Source: an uncultured Clostridia bacterium (GTDB lineage Bacteria > Bacillota > Clostridia > Lachnospirales > Cellulosilyticaceae). Taken from it: DNA of 64,000 bases. Where the stretch lies: positions 1-64,000 of the forward strand of contig CALJNR010000019.1 of assembly GCA_937981575.1 (NCBI GenBank), given 5' to 3'. The notes below the pieces were generated by a model. That model did not search any database. It was not told where the DNA came from and saw only the letters and a list, made by a program, of their open reading frames with translations. A program made the translations under genes and the position numbers. Below are positions 1-7,616 of this stretch, one piece after another; position 1 is the first letter of the stretch; every line of letters starts with the position of its first letter.

Positions 1-43
1 TTCTAACTTCATTGCAAGTTAACTTCAAAAGGGGTCATGTTAG

Positions 44-190
44 GGACTTTCGCTAATTTTACTTATTGTATCACTTTTCGGAATATATTTCTACAAGAAC
101 GATTATAAGCTACTTGATGATATAAAGAAATATTCAAGAGGTAAAAACACCGAATTTACATCATATGTAAAATGGGCCACAAAGCCTTGA
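44..190 (+). pseudogene. C-terminal remnant of a possible membrane protein
   Basis: A short open frame of about 48 codons begins right after a stop codon, has no usable start codon, and ends in TGA at 188-190. Its translation starts with a hydrophobic stretch (LILLIVSLFGIYF) followed by a charged tail, as at the end of a membrane protein. Two further in-frame stops lie just upstream. I read it as decayed sequence at the island edge and do not recognise the family. It could be non-coding. Confidence 0.25.
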
Positions 191-195
191 TTTTA

Positions 196-411
196 TTAAA
201 AGAAGTTATCGGTAACCCGAAAGTCCTCTATAATAGATATTTCTTCTCTTATAGGATTAAGCTTCCTTTCTGTAATTTCATAAAGGACTTGAGCTAGTAA
301 TTCTCTTGAAAGTGGCTGATTACCCATTTCACTTATTGTTTTCAAAGTTGCTTCGCTCTGACCCGAAAGTCTTCCGAAATTACAACGTAGAGTGACTCGT
401 TTTTCTAGATG
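196..411 (-). pseudogene. Unrecognised gene fragment
   Basis: A leftward frame of about 71 codons is bounded by stops and has coding-like composition (for example SRELLAQVLYEITERKLNPI). It has no start codon with a ribosome binding site. The only ATG is internal and not preceded by a Shine-Dalgarno sequence. An 11-bp direct repeat (ACCCGAAAGTC) occurs inside it at 215-225 and 361-371. It is probably the 3' part of a broken gene. I cannot name the family. Confidence 0.25.
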
Positions 412-462
412 TTAAGAAATCTTACTCTGTAAAAATCATCGAAAGCTTCATTCAATTATTTT

Positions 463-1653
463 TCATTCTTCCTGTGCCGCTCCAATGTATATATTCTCTT
501 TATCAAAAAGGAGTTCAATTGGCTGATTATAAAGTCTGTTGACTACATTGATATTTTCAACAAAAAGACGAACGTAGCTACTCTGCTTTTCTATGAGCTG
601 TTTCATAGTCTGTTCTATTCTTTTCGATCCAAATTTCCCCAGCTTCTCTCCGGTTTCAATTAGAGTTTCATCAAATTGTGATTTGCTAATAACTGGAACC
701 TTTGCTATGGCCTCACCTGCAATCCTATTAACGCTTGCTAATCCATTTAACAGGTGAGACTGTATTGAAGACTTAGCATATCCTTCAATCTGGTCATAAC
801 ACTTAGTGTAAAGTTCACGATAATTAAATGAATAATCTTCTATTTTTTTAGCAATGCCATCAAGATATGCTGAATCGAAGTTCTCCAAAAGCATAACTTC
901 CAGGAAGGAAGAAAATGAATACAGATACAGCGCAAGTTGGTAGTCTTTGAACTCAGACTGTATTTTTCCAAGTTGTTTCTTCACACCTTGATCACTGTGA
1001 AAAAATGACTTTTTATTGATTTTTGATGTTATCTGTTCTCTATAAAAATGAATCTTTCTTTCGGCCGCCTGCCTAATATCAAGAACCTTAATGTGATTAC
1101 TACTTTTATATTTTTCGTTGTTCCAGTTATACTTATAGTTGTTCAATGTATCAGATAAAAAATTGAGATCACCTTTGAGTTCCGACCTCTCCTTTTGCAC
1201 CAGAAAATCAAGAAGTTCTTGTTGCATTTCTTGGATACTGTCAAGTTTCTTATCGATGTTTGCTAATGCCGCCGCCATAAATAACATTGTTGGATTGCAG
1301 ACAAAAGGATTCAGTACTGCCTGTCCGCCTCCCACTGCACCATTCTCTTTCAAAACACTTCCTAAGTATCCAGAACCATTTTTGAATTCTGCCAGGTGTC
1401 CACCTTTCGGAATCGTTACTTTGTATAATCCGCTTGTAGTCCCTCCACTATTTACAACATTTTGGAATGCCGCTGCAAAAGGCTCAAAAGCAGTCCCAAG
1501 AGCAGGAACTCTTGTTAGCGGCAGTTTTGTGTACTTGGCTATGCCAACTTGTTCTTCTACAATGGCAGGATAATATTCAACATATGTCATTGCTTTTACA
1601 ATTTCACTTTTTCGATCTGTTATTTTGTTAGCCATTTCTAATCTATCAGCCAT
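463..1653 (-). CDS. Hypothetical protein, 396 aa, in the defence-like island
   Basis: I do not recognise this protein. The start ATG is preceded by a good purine-rich site (GGGGGAT). The N-terminal third is rich in Gly, Ala and Val and contains a well-ordered stretch with repeated glycines (residues about 70-115). A short hydrophobic segment follows (NPTMLFMAAALANI), then a charged, heptad-like region (DKKLDSIQEMQQELLDFL) and a long helical, lysine- and glutamate-rich C-terminal half. There is no obvious signal peptide and no nucleotide-binding or metal-binding motif. It is divergent from the nuclease gene to its right and separated from it by pseudogene debris, so a link to the restriction-modification cluster is possible but not shown. 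Confidence 0.75.
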   Translation of the reverse strand: MADRLEMANKITDRKSEIVKAMTYVEYYPAIVEEQVGIAKYTKLPLTRVPALGTAFEPFAAAFQNVVNSGGTTSGLYKVTIPKGGHLAEFKNGSGYLGSVLKENGAVGGGQAVLNPFVCNPTMLFMAAALANIDKKLDSIQEMQQELLDFLVQKERSELKGDLNFLSDTLNNYKYNWNNEKYKSSNHIKVLDIRQAAERKIHFYREQITSKINKKSFFHSDQGVKKQLGKIQSEFKDYQLALYLYSFSSFLEVMLLENFDSAYLDGIAKKIEDYSFNYRELYTKCYDQIEGYAKSSIQSHLLNGLASVNRIAGEAIAKVPVISKSQFDETLIETGEKLGKFGSKRIEQTMKQLIEKQSSYVRLFVENINVVNRLYNQPIELLFDKENIYIGAAQEE

Positions 1654-1758
1654 ATCTTATCCCCCTGTATTCGTCTTCAATATTTCTGTAATTTCTTCGT
1701 TACGGGTTACTGCTCTATCTCAAGAATCTGCGACAAATCAAACACTCGGCTTGTTTGT

Positions 1759-1883
1759 TTATATAAAATTCATCAGGTCTTCTTTACTTAAGTAATCCCC
1801 TTACCCATCTTCATATGATCTGGTGACCATTCACGAATATCATACTGAGGTTCATTATCATTCCAGGAGATAACATTTAACCT
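1759..1883 (-). pseudogene. YdbC-family (PC4-like) pseudogene, frameshifted and truncated
   Basis: On the minus strand, codons from 1883 read RLNVISWNDNEPQYDIREW, then SPDHMKMGKGIT and a stop. After a one-base frame change at about 1794 the reading continues LSKEDLMNFI and stop. This matches what I recall as the conserved core and C-terminus of YdbC-family proteins, the small bacterial relatives of transcription coactivator PC4 (pattern WN, YDIR-W, P-H-KMGKG-TL). The N-terminal half is absent and an in-frame TAA lies just upstream. The gene is therefore truncated and frameshifted. Confidence 0.7.
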
Positions 1884-1946
1884 TTATCTGACTATTTTAA
1901 TAATACCTGAGTTCTGGAGGTAAGGCAAGAATTCAAGGTAAAAAAG

Positions 1947-1958
1947 TGCCAATTTGCA
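1947..1958 (+). promoter_or_regulatory. Candidate controller operator upstream of the nuclease gene
   Basis: The 12-mer TGCCAATTTGCA fits TGCNWATTTGCA, which also occurs twice over the promoter of the XRE controller gene at 6652-6663 and 6682-6693. It lies about 200 bp upstream of the PLD nuclease start. Binding by the XRE protein is inferred from the shared motif only. The rest of 1884-2158 is AT-rich with loosely repeated TTAAAAT/AATAAA blocks and no gene. Confidence 0.45.
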
Positions 1959-2103
1959 ATATTAATAAAAAAATTTCAATCCTTTAAAATATATAATAAA
2001 GCTTCAATTTGCCCCTAACCCTCTCAAAAAAGGTCTTTAGGTCTTAAAATTTACAATAAAAATTTAAATTATCTGGTAAATTATCGTTGAATGGCTATAT
2101 TTC

Positions 2104-2112
2104 TGATATAAT
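2104..2112 (+). promoter_or_regulatory. Extended -10 promoter for the nuclease-ATPase operon
   Basis: The sequence TGATATAAT is an extended -10 element (TG-N-TATAAT), 46 bp before the nuclease start codon. No good -35 is visible at the usual spacing, which is tolerated for extended -10 promoters. A strong ribosome binding site (AAAGGAG) precedes the ATG at 2159. Confidence 0.4.
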
Positions 2113-2158
2113 TGAAATTACAAAAGATGAAATAAACAGCGAAACAAAGGAGTAATCT

Positions 2159-3307
2159 ATGAAACTTTTATATTCCAATATTCTTCCTCTAAGTATACCG
2201 GAGGGTCAAAAAACCATTACAGAATGTTTTAATGAGCAAATAGCCAATGCAGATCGTGTTGAAATTGCAGTTGGCTATATCTCTCGTGCTGCATTAGAAG
2301 AATTAGATCAATTAGTTATAAAGCACCAAATTTTCAACATCTGCGTTACAATCGGAATGTATTTTATTGAAGGAATGCCTGAAGGTTCCTATCATGCCGC
2401 TATTGATATAAATAAGAAATGGAAAGATGCGGGCATAGGAGAAATAAAACTGGTTCAGGCATTTAAATATCACGGCAAATTATATTGTTTTTATAAAGAA
2501 GGACAGCCAATCTCTGCAATTATCGGCTCAGCTAATTTAGGAGTTATTAAACTAGATGCAAACAATCGCAGGCAATATGAGATTGCATCTATTACAACTG
2601 AAGAATCCGAATGTAATGAAATTGGTATATTTATTGAAAAGCTAAAAGAAGCTAATTGTTCAACAAATATTGCTAACATTACTGGTATGACACTTATAAG
2701 AGAAGTTAACACTTCGTTAAGTGGAATTGATGCAGTTACTCAACTTCCTCAAACAGGAGTCCAACTCTATATGAAACATAAGACCAAAACATCTTTCGTC
2801 CTACCATTAAAAGTACCAGCATATGACGAGCGTCATATGGATGATAATAAACATTATACAAAATCAAATATTAATGTCTGCTATGCAGCGCCACGAAGTA
2901 AAAGAAAATCTCGTGATTGGTACGAAACTCAAATGACAGTAAGTAAAGAAATAACTCGTTCAGAAGGATATCCTGAAAAAAACAAAACTTTCTTCGTTAT
3001 TACTGACGATGGTTATTGGTTTAAAGCACATACAACTAGTGATGGTAATAAGCAATTTAGTGCAGTTGGGGATGAGTTGATTCTTGGGAGATGGATAAAA
3101 GGTCGCCTTGTAGCCGCTGGCCTTGTAACACCTGTTAATGATACTCAAATGGATACAAACCGTAACGGAATGATTACTAGAGAGATGCTAGAAGCTTACG
3201 GCTGTGACAGTTTATTAATCTCCAAAACTGATCAAAAAGCATTAGATGAAGATGGAGCTGAACTTGATGTATGGATTATGTCATTTCACACTATAACAAA
3301 TGATTGA
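2159..3307 (+). CDS. PLD-fold restriction endonuclease, NgoFVII-like
   Basis: This predicted DNA nuclease is the likely restriction subunit of the cluster. It is 382 residues long. The N-terminal half has a phospholipase D-type active-site motif, His105-x-Lys107 followed by Gly-Ser-Ala-Asn at 123-126 (HGKLYCFY then IIGSANLG). That resembles single-HKD nucleases such as BfiI and the NgoFVII family, which work as dimers. The C-terminal third (about 245-380) has aromatic and basic residues and could be the target-recognition, B3-like domain known in this family. That assignment is by resemblance. The start follows a strong AAAGGAG site. The stop overlaps the ribosome binding site of the next gene, so translation is probably coupled with the Z1 ATPase. 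Confidence 0.75.
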   Translation: MKLLYSNILPLSIPEGQKTITECFNEQIANADRVEIAVGYISRAALEELDQLVIKHQIFNICVTIGMYFIEGMPEGSYHAAIDINKKWKDAGIGEIKLVQAFKYHGKLYCFYKEGQPISAIIGSANLGVIKLDANNRRQYEIASITTEESECNEIGIFIEKLKEANCSTNIANITGMTLIREVNTSLSGIDAVTQLPQTGVQLYMKHKTKTSFVLPLKVPAYDERHMDDNKHYTKSNINVCYAAPRSKRKSRDWYETQMTVSKEITRSEGYPEKNKTFFVITDDGYWFKAHTTSDGNKQFSAVGDELILGRWIKGRLVAAGLVTPVNDTQMDTNRNGMITREMLEAYGCDSLLISKTDQKALDEDGAELDVWIMSFHTITND

Positions 3308-3318
3308 GAGGTGGAATT

Positions 3319-5175
3319 ATGCAATATTTAAAAACATATCTTCAAAAAATAATTGATCGTGGAAATGTAAATTTAGCAGAATCCATTGAAATGACTGCGG
3401 AAGATGTTGGCAATCAGCATATACGAAAGTTCTCATTTACAAGTCATGAAGTTGGGTTGCTTTTTGGTAATGTTCAGTCTGGTAAGACGGGTCAAATGTT
3501 TGGTATCATATGTAAAGCTACTGATTTAGGTTTTCCTGTATTTGTGTTGCTTACTACTGATAATGTTGTCCTACAGCAACAAACCTTAGACCGCGTACAA
3601 GCTGACTTGGATGGCTTTTGTATCTGTGGAGAAAATGATTCTGGAAAATTTATTGCTAATAGTCTCCTTGAACCTACCATTGTAGTCCTTAAGAAAAATT
3701 CACGTATACTAAAATTATGGGCCAATGTTTTTAACTCAACGGGCTTTATGAAAGGGAATCCATTATTTATTGTCGACGATGAGGCTGATGCAGCTTCATT
3801 GAATACTCTAGTTAATGCTAATAAACAATCTTCTATCAACAAATACCTAGATTCAATTAAGAACGGAGCATCAAGTAGCTTATACTTACAAGTTACTGGT
3901 ACTCCACAAGCTATTCTCTTACAAACATTAGCATCAGGCTGGCATCCTCTTTTTACATATTATTTCCAACCAGGTGATGATTATTTGGGCGGAGATTTCT
4001 TCTTTCCTACAACTGGAAAGCCTGAGTGTATTGATTATCTTGAGAACATACAACAGCCAACTCGTAGTGTGGTAATCAGACATCTAATAGTATCTGCACA
4101 GCTCCTTTCATCTGGTGGCAAAGTTTCCAACTGTCTTCTCCATCCAAGTGTACGCCAGGCAGTACACCAACGTTTTTCAGATGATGTTATAAAGGAATTA
4201 AATTGGTGTGTTGCCAATATAAATGGCGGATTTAAGACTGAAATAGAAAAACATTACAATACATTATCTCCTTTGAAAAGCATAAAACTATCTCTTGAAG
4301 ATATTTTTCTTAAAACAAAAGACTTATTAGAAAATAAAAGGATTAAAATACTTGTTATGAATGGAAAATCTGAAGTTGAAAGTTCTGAGTATACAGTTGG
4401 TTGCAATATTATCATCGGTGGTAATACTCTCGGTCGCGGCGTCACCTTCCCAGGGCTACAGACAATTTACTATACACGTACTAGTAAAAAACCTCAAGCA
4501 GATACCATGTGGCAACACAGCCGTATGTTTGGTTATGATCGTGACGCTGGAATGATGAAGATTTTTATGGATGAGCACCTTTATAAGCTATTTGCTGATA
4601 TCAATGCCACAAATAATTCAATTATCTCTCAAGTTATACGGGGAATAAAGGATATAAAGATTTATTATCCAATAGGGTTAAATCCCACGAGAAAAAATGT
4701 GCTTGACAACAAACATGTTGAAATTATTTCTGGTGGTACAAATTATTACCCATTCAACCCAAATAACTCTTCTATTGAAGATATTTCAAAATTACTGGAA
4801 GCATTCTCAGATGAAGAACCGTATTATCAAATAAGTCTTCGATATATGAAAGAAATTTTATCTCACATAATCCCGAGTGTAGATTTCAAGTTATCTGCCT
4901 TCTTATCGGTTATAGATACTATTCTCTCAGAAAAACCTGCTGGGCAAGGAATACTAATAGTCCGCAGAGAAAGGAATGTTTCTCAAGGGACAGGAGCATT
5001 ACTATCACCTAATGACTGGCAACTTGGGGGAACATTTCTTGACAAGGTAGTTCTTACCATGTACCAAGTAACTGGCACAAAAGGGTGGGGAGGACAACCT
5101 CTGTGGATACCAAATATTAAGCTCCCACACGATACTATGTATTATGATGTTTGTGAAGATAGTATCGCTACTTAA
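3319..5175 (+). CDS. Z1 domain-containing ATPase/helicase-like protein
   Basis: This is a superfamily 2-like P-loop ATPase of the Z1 type, a family known to sit in restriction-modification operons with PLD nucleases and cytosine methylases. Visible motifs are Walker A GNVQSGKT (residues 50-57), Walker B DDEAD (153-157), a motif III-like VTGTP (192-196), a motif V-like GGNTLGRGVTF (367-377) and an arginine-finger region QHSRMFGYDR (399-408). The C-terminal 200 residues have no motif I know. The ATG at 3319 follows GAGAGGTGG and is preferred to the TTG at 3304, which overlaps the nuclease stop. Its role is inferred: ATP-driven translocation or remodelling that licenses the nuclease. Confidence 0.8.
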   Translation: MQYLKTYLQKIIDRGNVNLAESIEMTAEDVGNQHIRKFSFTSHEVGLLFGNVQSGKTGQMFGIICKATDLGFPVFVLLTTDNVVLQQQTLDRVQADLDGFCICGENDSGKFIANSLLEPTIVVLKKNSRILKLWANVFNSTGFMKGNPLFIVDDEADAASLNTLVNANKQSSINKYLDSIKNGASSSLYLQVTGTPQAILLQTLASGWHPLFTYYFQPGDDYLGGDFFFPTTGKPECIDYLENIQQPTRSVVIRHLIVSAQLLSSGGKVSNCLLHPSVRQAVHQRFSDDVIKELNWCVANINGGFKTEIEKHYNTLSPLKSIKLSLEDIFLKTKDLLENKRIKILVMNGKSEVESSEYTVGCNIIIGGNTLGRGVTFPGLQTIYYTRTSKKPQADTMWQHSRMFGYDRDAGMMKIFMDEHLYKLFADINATNNSIISQVIRGIKDIKIYYPIGLNPTRKNVLDNKHVEIISGGTNYYPFNPNNSSIEDISKLLEAFSDEEPYYQISLRYMKEILSHIIPSVDFKLSAFLSVIDTILSEKPAGQGILIVRRERNVSQGTGALLSPNDWQLGGTFLDKVVLTMYQVTGTKGWGGQPLWIPNIKLPHDTMYYDVCEDSIAT

Positions 5176-5195
5176 TCTCCTACTTCAAAAAACAA

Positions 5196-5236
5196 ATGGC
5201 AACGGTTACTCTTATATTTTAAGTAACCGTTGCCAT
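5196..5236. terminator. Bidirectional terminator between convergent halves
   Basis: A 15-bp perfect stem (ATGGCAACGGTTACT and its complement) with a 12-nt loop lies between the two convergent stop codons. A-rich sequence on the left and T-rich sequence on the right provide U-tracts in both directions. Confidence 0.85.
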
Positions 5237-6289
5237 CTATTCTTTTACATTGGGTACTGTGCTATCATACTCAATGCCAGCAAAACACTTTAGAATTGCT
5301 TCAAAAATTATTTGCGCTCCTCGGCATGGAACTGCCATACCAATTTGCTTACGCACACTCTCTTTACTACCAATAAATTTATAGTCATCTGGAAATGTTT
5401 GTAATCTTGCACGTTCCCTATTTGTCAACGCTCTAGGTTCGGCCCAATGATATATATGAGTTCCACCTCCACCACTACCTGTAACCGTATATGACGGCTT
5501 TGTTGGATCCAATCTTTTATAAATCTGACTTATTTTCGCCCCTGAAACATTAAGTTGTAACTCTTCTGGTAAGTTAGCAGTAAATGCATTCTGCCCTGGA
5601 AGAATATGTTCAAGTCTTCGTACAACCGCAATAGATTGTTTTGTACGTTCATTATTATATGCATCTTCTGGAATAGGAGGTACTTCAATTGCCGTTCTAC
5701 AAGTATTATCTATCCCTGCATAAGGAATCGCTGAAGGTACTTTATATTCTACATTAATATCATCTCTAATACCAACAATAATCAATCTATGTCTTGCTTG
5801 TGGTAGTCCATACTCTTCAAATTTATATAAATGTGGGGTGATTTTATATCCCGCATGTCTTAATTCAGATAATATCTTTGTTAGCGCCTTTCCTTCATTT
5901 GCACTACGGAGACCTCCAACATTTTCTGCTACAAACCACTGTGGTTTAAAAAGCTTTAACGCTTTTACACCATAGGAATATAGAGGTCCATACTCCCCAT
6001 CCATACCTTTTTGCTCACCTACAACGCTATAATCATTACATGGAAAGCCGAACGCTAATGCATCTATCGGTGCAAGTTGTGACATATCAAATGTCCGCAC
6101 ATCTCCACAATATACTGTTCCTGGAGCATCAGGACAAATATTGCTACGATAAGTTTCACAAGTATCTGCATCATAATCATTTGCCCACTGATGAATAATC
6201 CCAAAGTTCTCAACGCCTATTTGTGCATTAGTTGCTCCACAAGCAATACCGCCTGGTCCACAAAATAATTCTCCCAGTCTAAAAATCAT
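5237..6289 (-). CDS. DNA (cytosine-5-)-methyltransferase
   Basis: This enzyme transfers a methyl group from AdoMet to C5 of cytosine in a specific DNA site and would protect the host from the neighbouring nuclease. The 350 residues show the ordered motifs of C5 methylases: motif I LFCGPGG (near residue 8), motif IV with the catalytic Cys84 in GFPCNDYS, motif VI ENV (122-124), motif VIII QARHR (164-168), and C-terminal motifs IX-X (RALTNRERARLQTFP, then GMAVPC). The target-recognition region lies at about 190-285. The motif IV variant PCNDYS differs from the common PCQ-FS form. The start overlaps the controller stop by 4 nt (ATGA), so the two are co-translated. Confidence 0.93.
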   Translation of the reverse strand: MIFRLGELFCGPGGIACGATNAQIGVENFGIIHQWANDYDADTCETYRSNICPDAPGTVYCGDVRTFDMSQLAPIDALAFGFPCNDYSVVGEQKGMDGEYGPLYSYGVKALKLFKPQWFVAENVGGLRSANEGKALTKILSELRHAGYKITPHLYKFEEYGLPQARHRLIIVGIRDDINVEYKVPSAIPYAGIDNTCRTAIEVPPIPEDAYNNERTKQSIAVVRRLEHILPGQNAFTANLPEELQLNVSGAKISQIYKRLDPTKPSYTVTGSGGGGTHIYHWAEPRALTNRERARLQTFPDDYKFIGSKESVRKQIGMAVPCRGAQIIFEAILKCFAGIEYDSTVPNVKE

Positions 6290-6618
6290 TGTTTATCACC
6301 TTTCTTTCTATTAAGAAAATCAATTTCTGCTTGAATATGTTCTCTTTCACTATCATCAAGTTTTGATACACCTTCAAATATAAATTGATAATCTACAATA
6401 TCTTCTTCACTCAAATATCCAGCATCTACAAACAATGATATCGTCTGAACATCATATAACTGTGCCAGTTTCTTTAAATCTCTTGGAGGACATTCAATTT
6501 GGCCTCTCTCAATTTTACTAAGCCTTGAATTCGTAATTCCTGTTATTTCATCCACTTGCTTAAGGCTTAGACTCAATCCATCACGATATGCTTTCAATCT
6601 CGCTCCTAAATCAGTCAC
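6286..6618 (-). CDS. XRE-family transcriptional regulator, likely controller of the R-M system
   Basis: This DNA-binding protein of about 110 residues has an N-terminal Cro/C1 helix-turn-helix (about residues 5-60, with SLKQVDEITGITNSRLSKIE) and an acidic, helical C-terminal tail. I chose the GTG at 6618 because AGAGGTG lies 5 nt upstream. A GTG at 6645 would add nine residues but has no such site. It overlaps the methyltransferase by 4 nt. Two palindromic TGC-N6-GCA elements flank its own -10, which fits autoregulation as in C proteins of type II systems. Control of the nuclease operon is inferred from a third copy of the motif there. Confidence 0.85.
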   Translation of the reverse strand: MTDLGARLKAYRDGLSLSLKQVDEITGITNSRLSKIERGQIECPPRDLKKLAQLYDVQTISLFVDAGYLSEEDIVDYQFIFEGVSKLDDSEREHIQAEIDFLNRKKGDKQ

Positions 6619-6649
6619 GCTATCACCTCTAAAAGAGTATATCACTTTT

Positions 6650-6695
6650 GCTGCGAATTTGCAATATATTATAAAAAACGCTGCATATTTGCAGC
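6650..6695 (-). promoter_or_regulatory. Controller promoter with two operator-like palindromes
   Basis: Read leftward, the -10 is TATAAT (6668-6673). One palindrome, GCTGCA-N4-TGCAGC (6680-6695), covers the -35 position. A second related copy (TGCGAATTTGCA, 6652-6663) lies just downstream of the -10, over the expected transcription start. This arrangement suits repression by a dimeric XRE protein. The remaining gene-free stretch to 6964 is AT-rich and shows nothing else I can name. Confidence 0.55.
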
Positions 6696-6964
6696 ATTAA
6701 AGAATACGGCACCTTTATTAATTTTATATTTATATTCTTCATCAACCAACTACCTATATCTACTCTAACTACTTAAAATATTTACAATCCATATTATCTA
6801 CTCACCTATTTTCCAGAAGATCAAATTGGACGGCAAAAATTTAGCCAAAAAGTTCTAATTTACAACTTTTGCAAGAATGTACGCTGATCTTGCTTTTGAA
6901 CAACTAGAACTACTACTCCTATTTTAATGTTACTTCTTTTGATTCCATCCATATTGGTTATCAT

Positions 6965-7405
6965 CTATCTTTCATTACAAAACCGGTACTGGTATGCATT
7001 ACATAGATTTATTACTTCTTCTGATGGATTAAGAGGCTTTAAATCAACTAGCGGAAAAGTATATTTTTTTCTTCCTTTTCTGATTGATACAATAACACCA
7101 TATAAATCATCTTCCATTTCAATTCCGTGTACTTTTACTTTATCACCCATTGAAATAAAAGAAACATCTTGTGGCTCACATACCTCTGCATCAAAAGGAA
7201 ACTGTAATATGCCTTCAAATAATTCTAGCCACTCTTCACGATCTGTTATTCGTAAAACACATTCATTATCACCGCCCCAAACCATATGAGCCCCACAGTC
7301 TTTACACAACAGTCCTTCTTCAACCCAATTTCCATCATCTATCTTTTCAAAAGCTACATTAGCCGAATGATATTGGACACACTTAAGAGGTTTATTTTTA
7401 TTCAT
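6965..7405 (-). CDS. CcbP-like/hypothetical protein with Cys pair
   Basis: This is a small protein of 146 residues. The N-terminal half contains a CKDCGAHM element that could be half of a zinc site. The C-terminal half (GVIVSIRKGRKKYTFPL, then DLKPLNP and a final NAYQYRF) resembles the calcium-binding CcbP-type domain, in which a conserved basic strand is followed by a tail ending in aromatic residues. The resemblance is from memory and moderate. Of three possible in-frame starts (GTG, ATG, ATG) I took the ATG at 7405, 10 nt after GGAG. It stands alone between the methylase cluster and the conserved chromosome and may be island cargo. Confidence 0.6.
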   Translation of the reverse strand: MNKNKPLKCVQYHSANVAFEKIDDGNWVEEGLLCKDCGAHMVWGGDNECVLRITDREEWLELFEGILQFPFDAEVCEPQDVSFISMGDKVKVHGIEMEDDLYGVIVSIRKGRKKYTFPLVDLKPLNPSEEVINLCNAYQYRFCNER

Positions 7406-7581
7406 TCCCATCACTCTCCAGATTAGTTTTCTATACTATTATGATAGACATAACCTCTAAATATACTTTTATGCAAATCCCCTGAACAATTTGGCGTAAT
7501 CGAGAAACGCGTAATTGTATGCACCCCCCTGTTCGTTTGGGAACATATAAATATGTTTCCTCATACACATAAACACACTAA

Positions 7582-7611
7582 AAGGCTTAAAGCATAATAG
7601 CTCTAAGCCTT
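7582..7611 (-). terminator. Probable terminator of the RNA methyltransferase gene
   Basis: An interrupted hairpin (AAGGCTTA paired with TAAGCCTT, with an internal mismatch) lies just after the stop codon of the leftward gene and is followed by only four Ts in that direction. It is moderate in strength. Confidence 0.5.
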
Positions 7612-7616
7612 GATGT

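Noticed and set aside
215-371. 11-bp direct repeat ACCCGAAAGTC as a possible insertion target duplication
   Set aside because: The copies are only 146 bp apart with no element between them and no matching inverted ends. It is too short to support an insertion.
1139-1573. A rightward frame of 144 codons opposite the 396-residue gene
   Set aside because: It has no ribosome site, a Ser/Phe/Pro-rich composition typical of antisense frames, and no domain.
6927-7289. A rightward frame opposite the CcbP-like gene
   Set aside because: It has no ribosome site or recognisable domain, and the minus-strand frame carries a coherent domain pattern and a good start.
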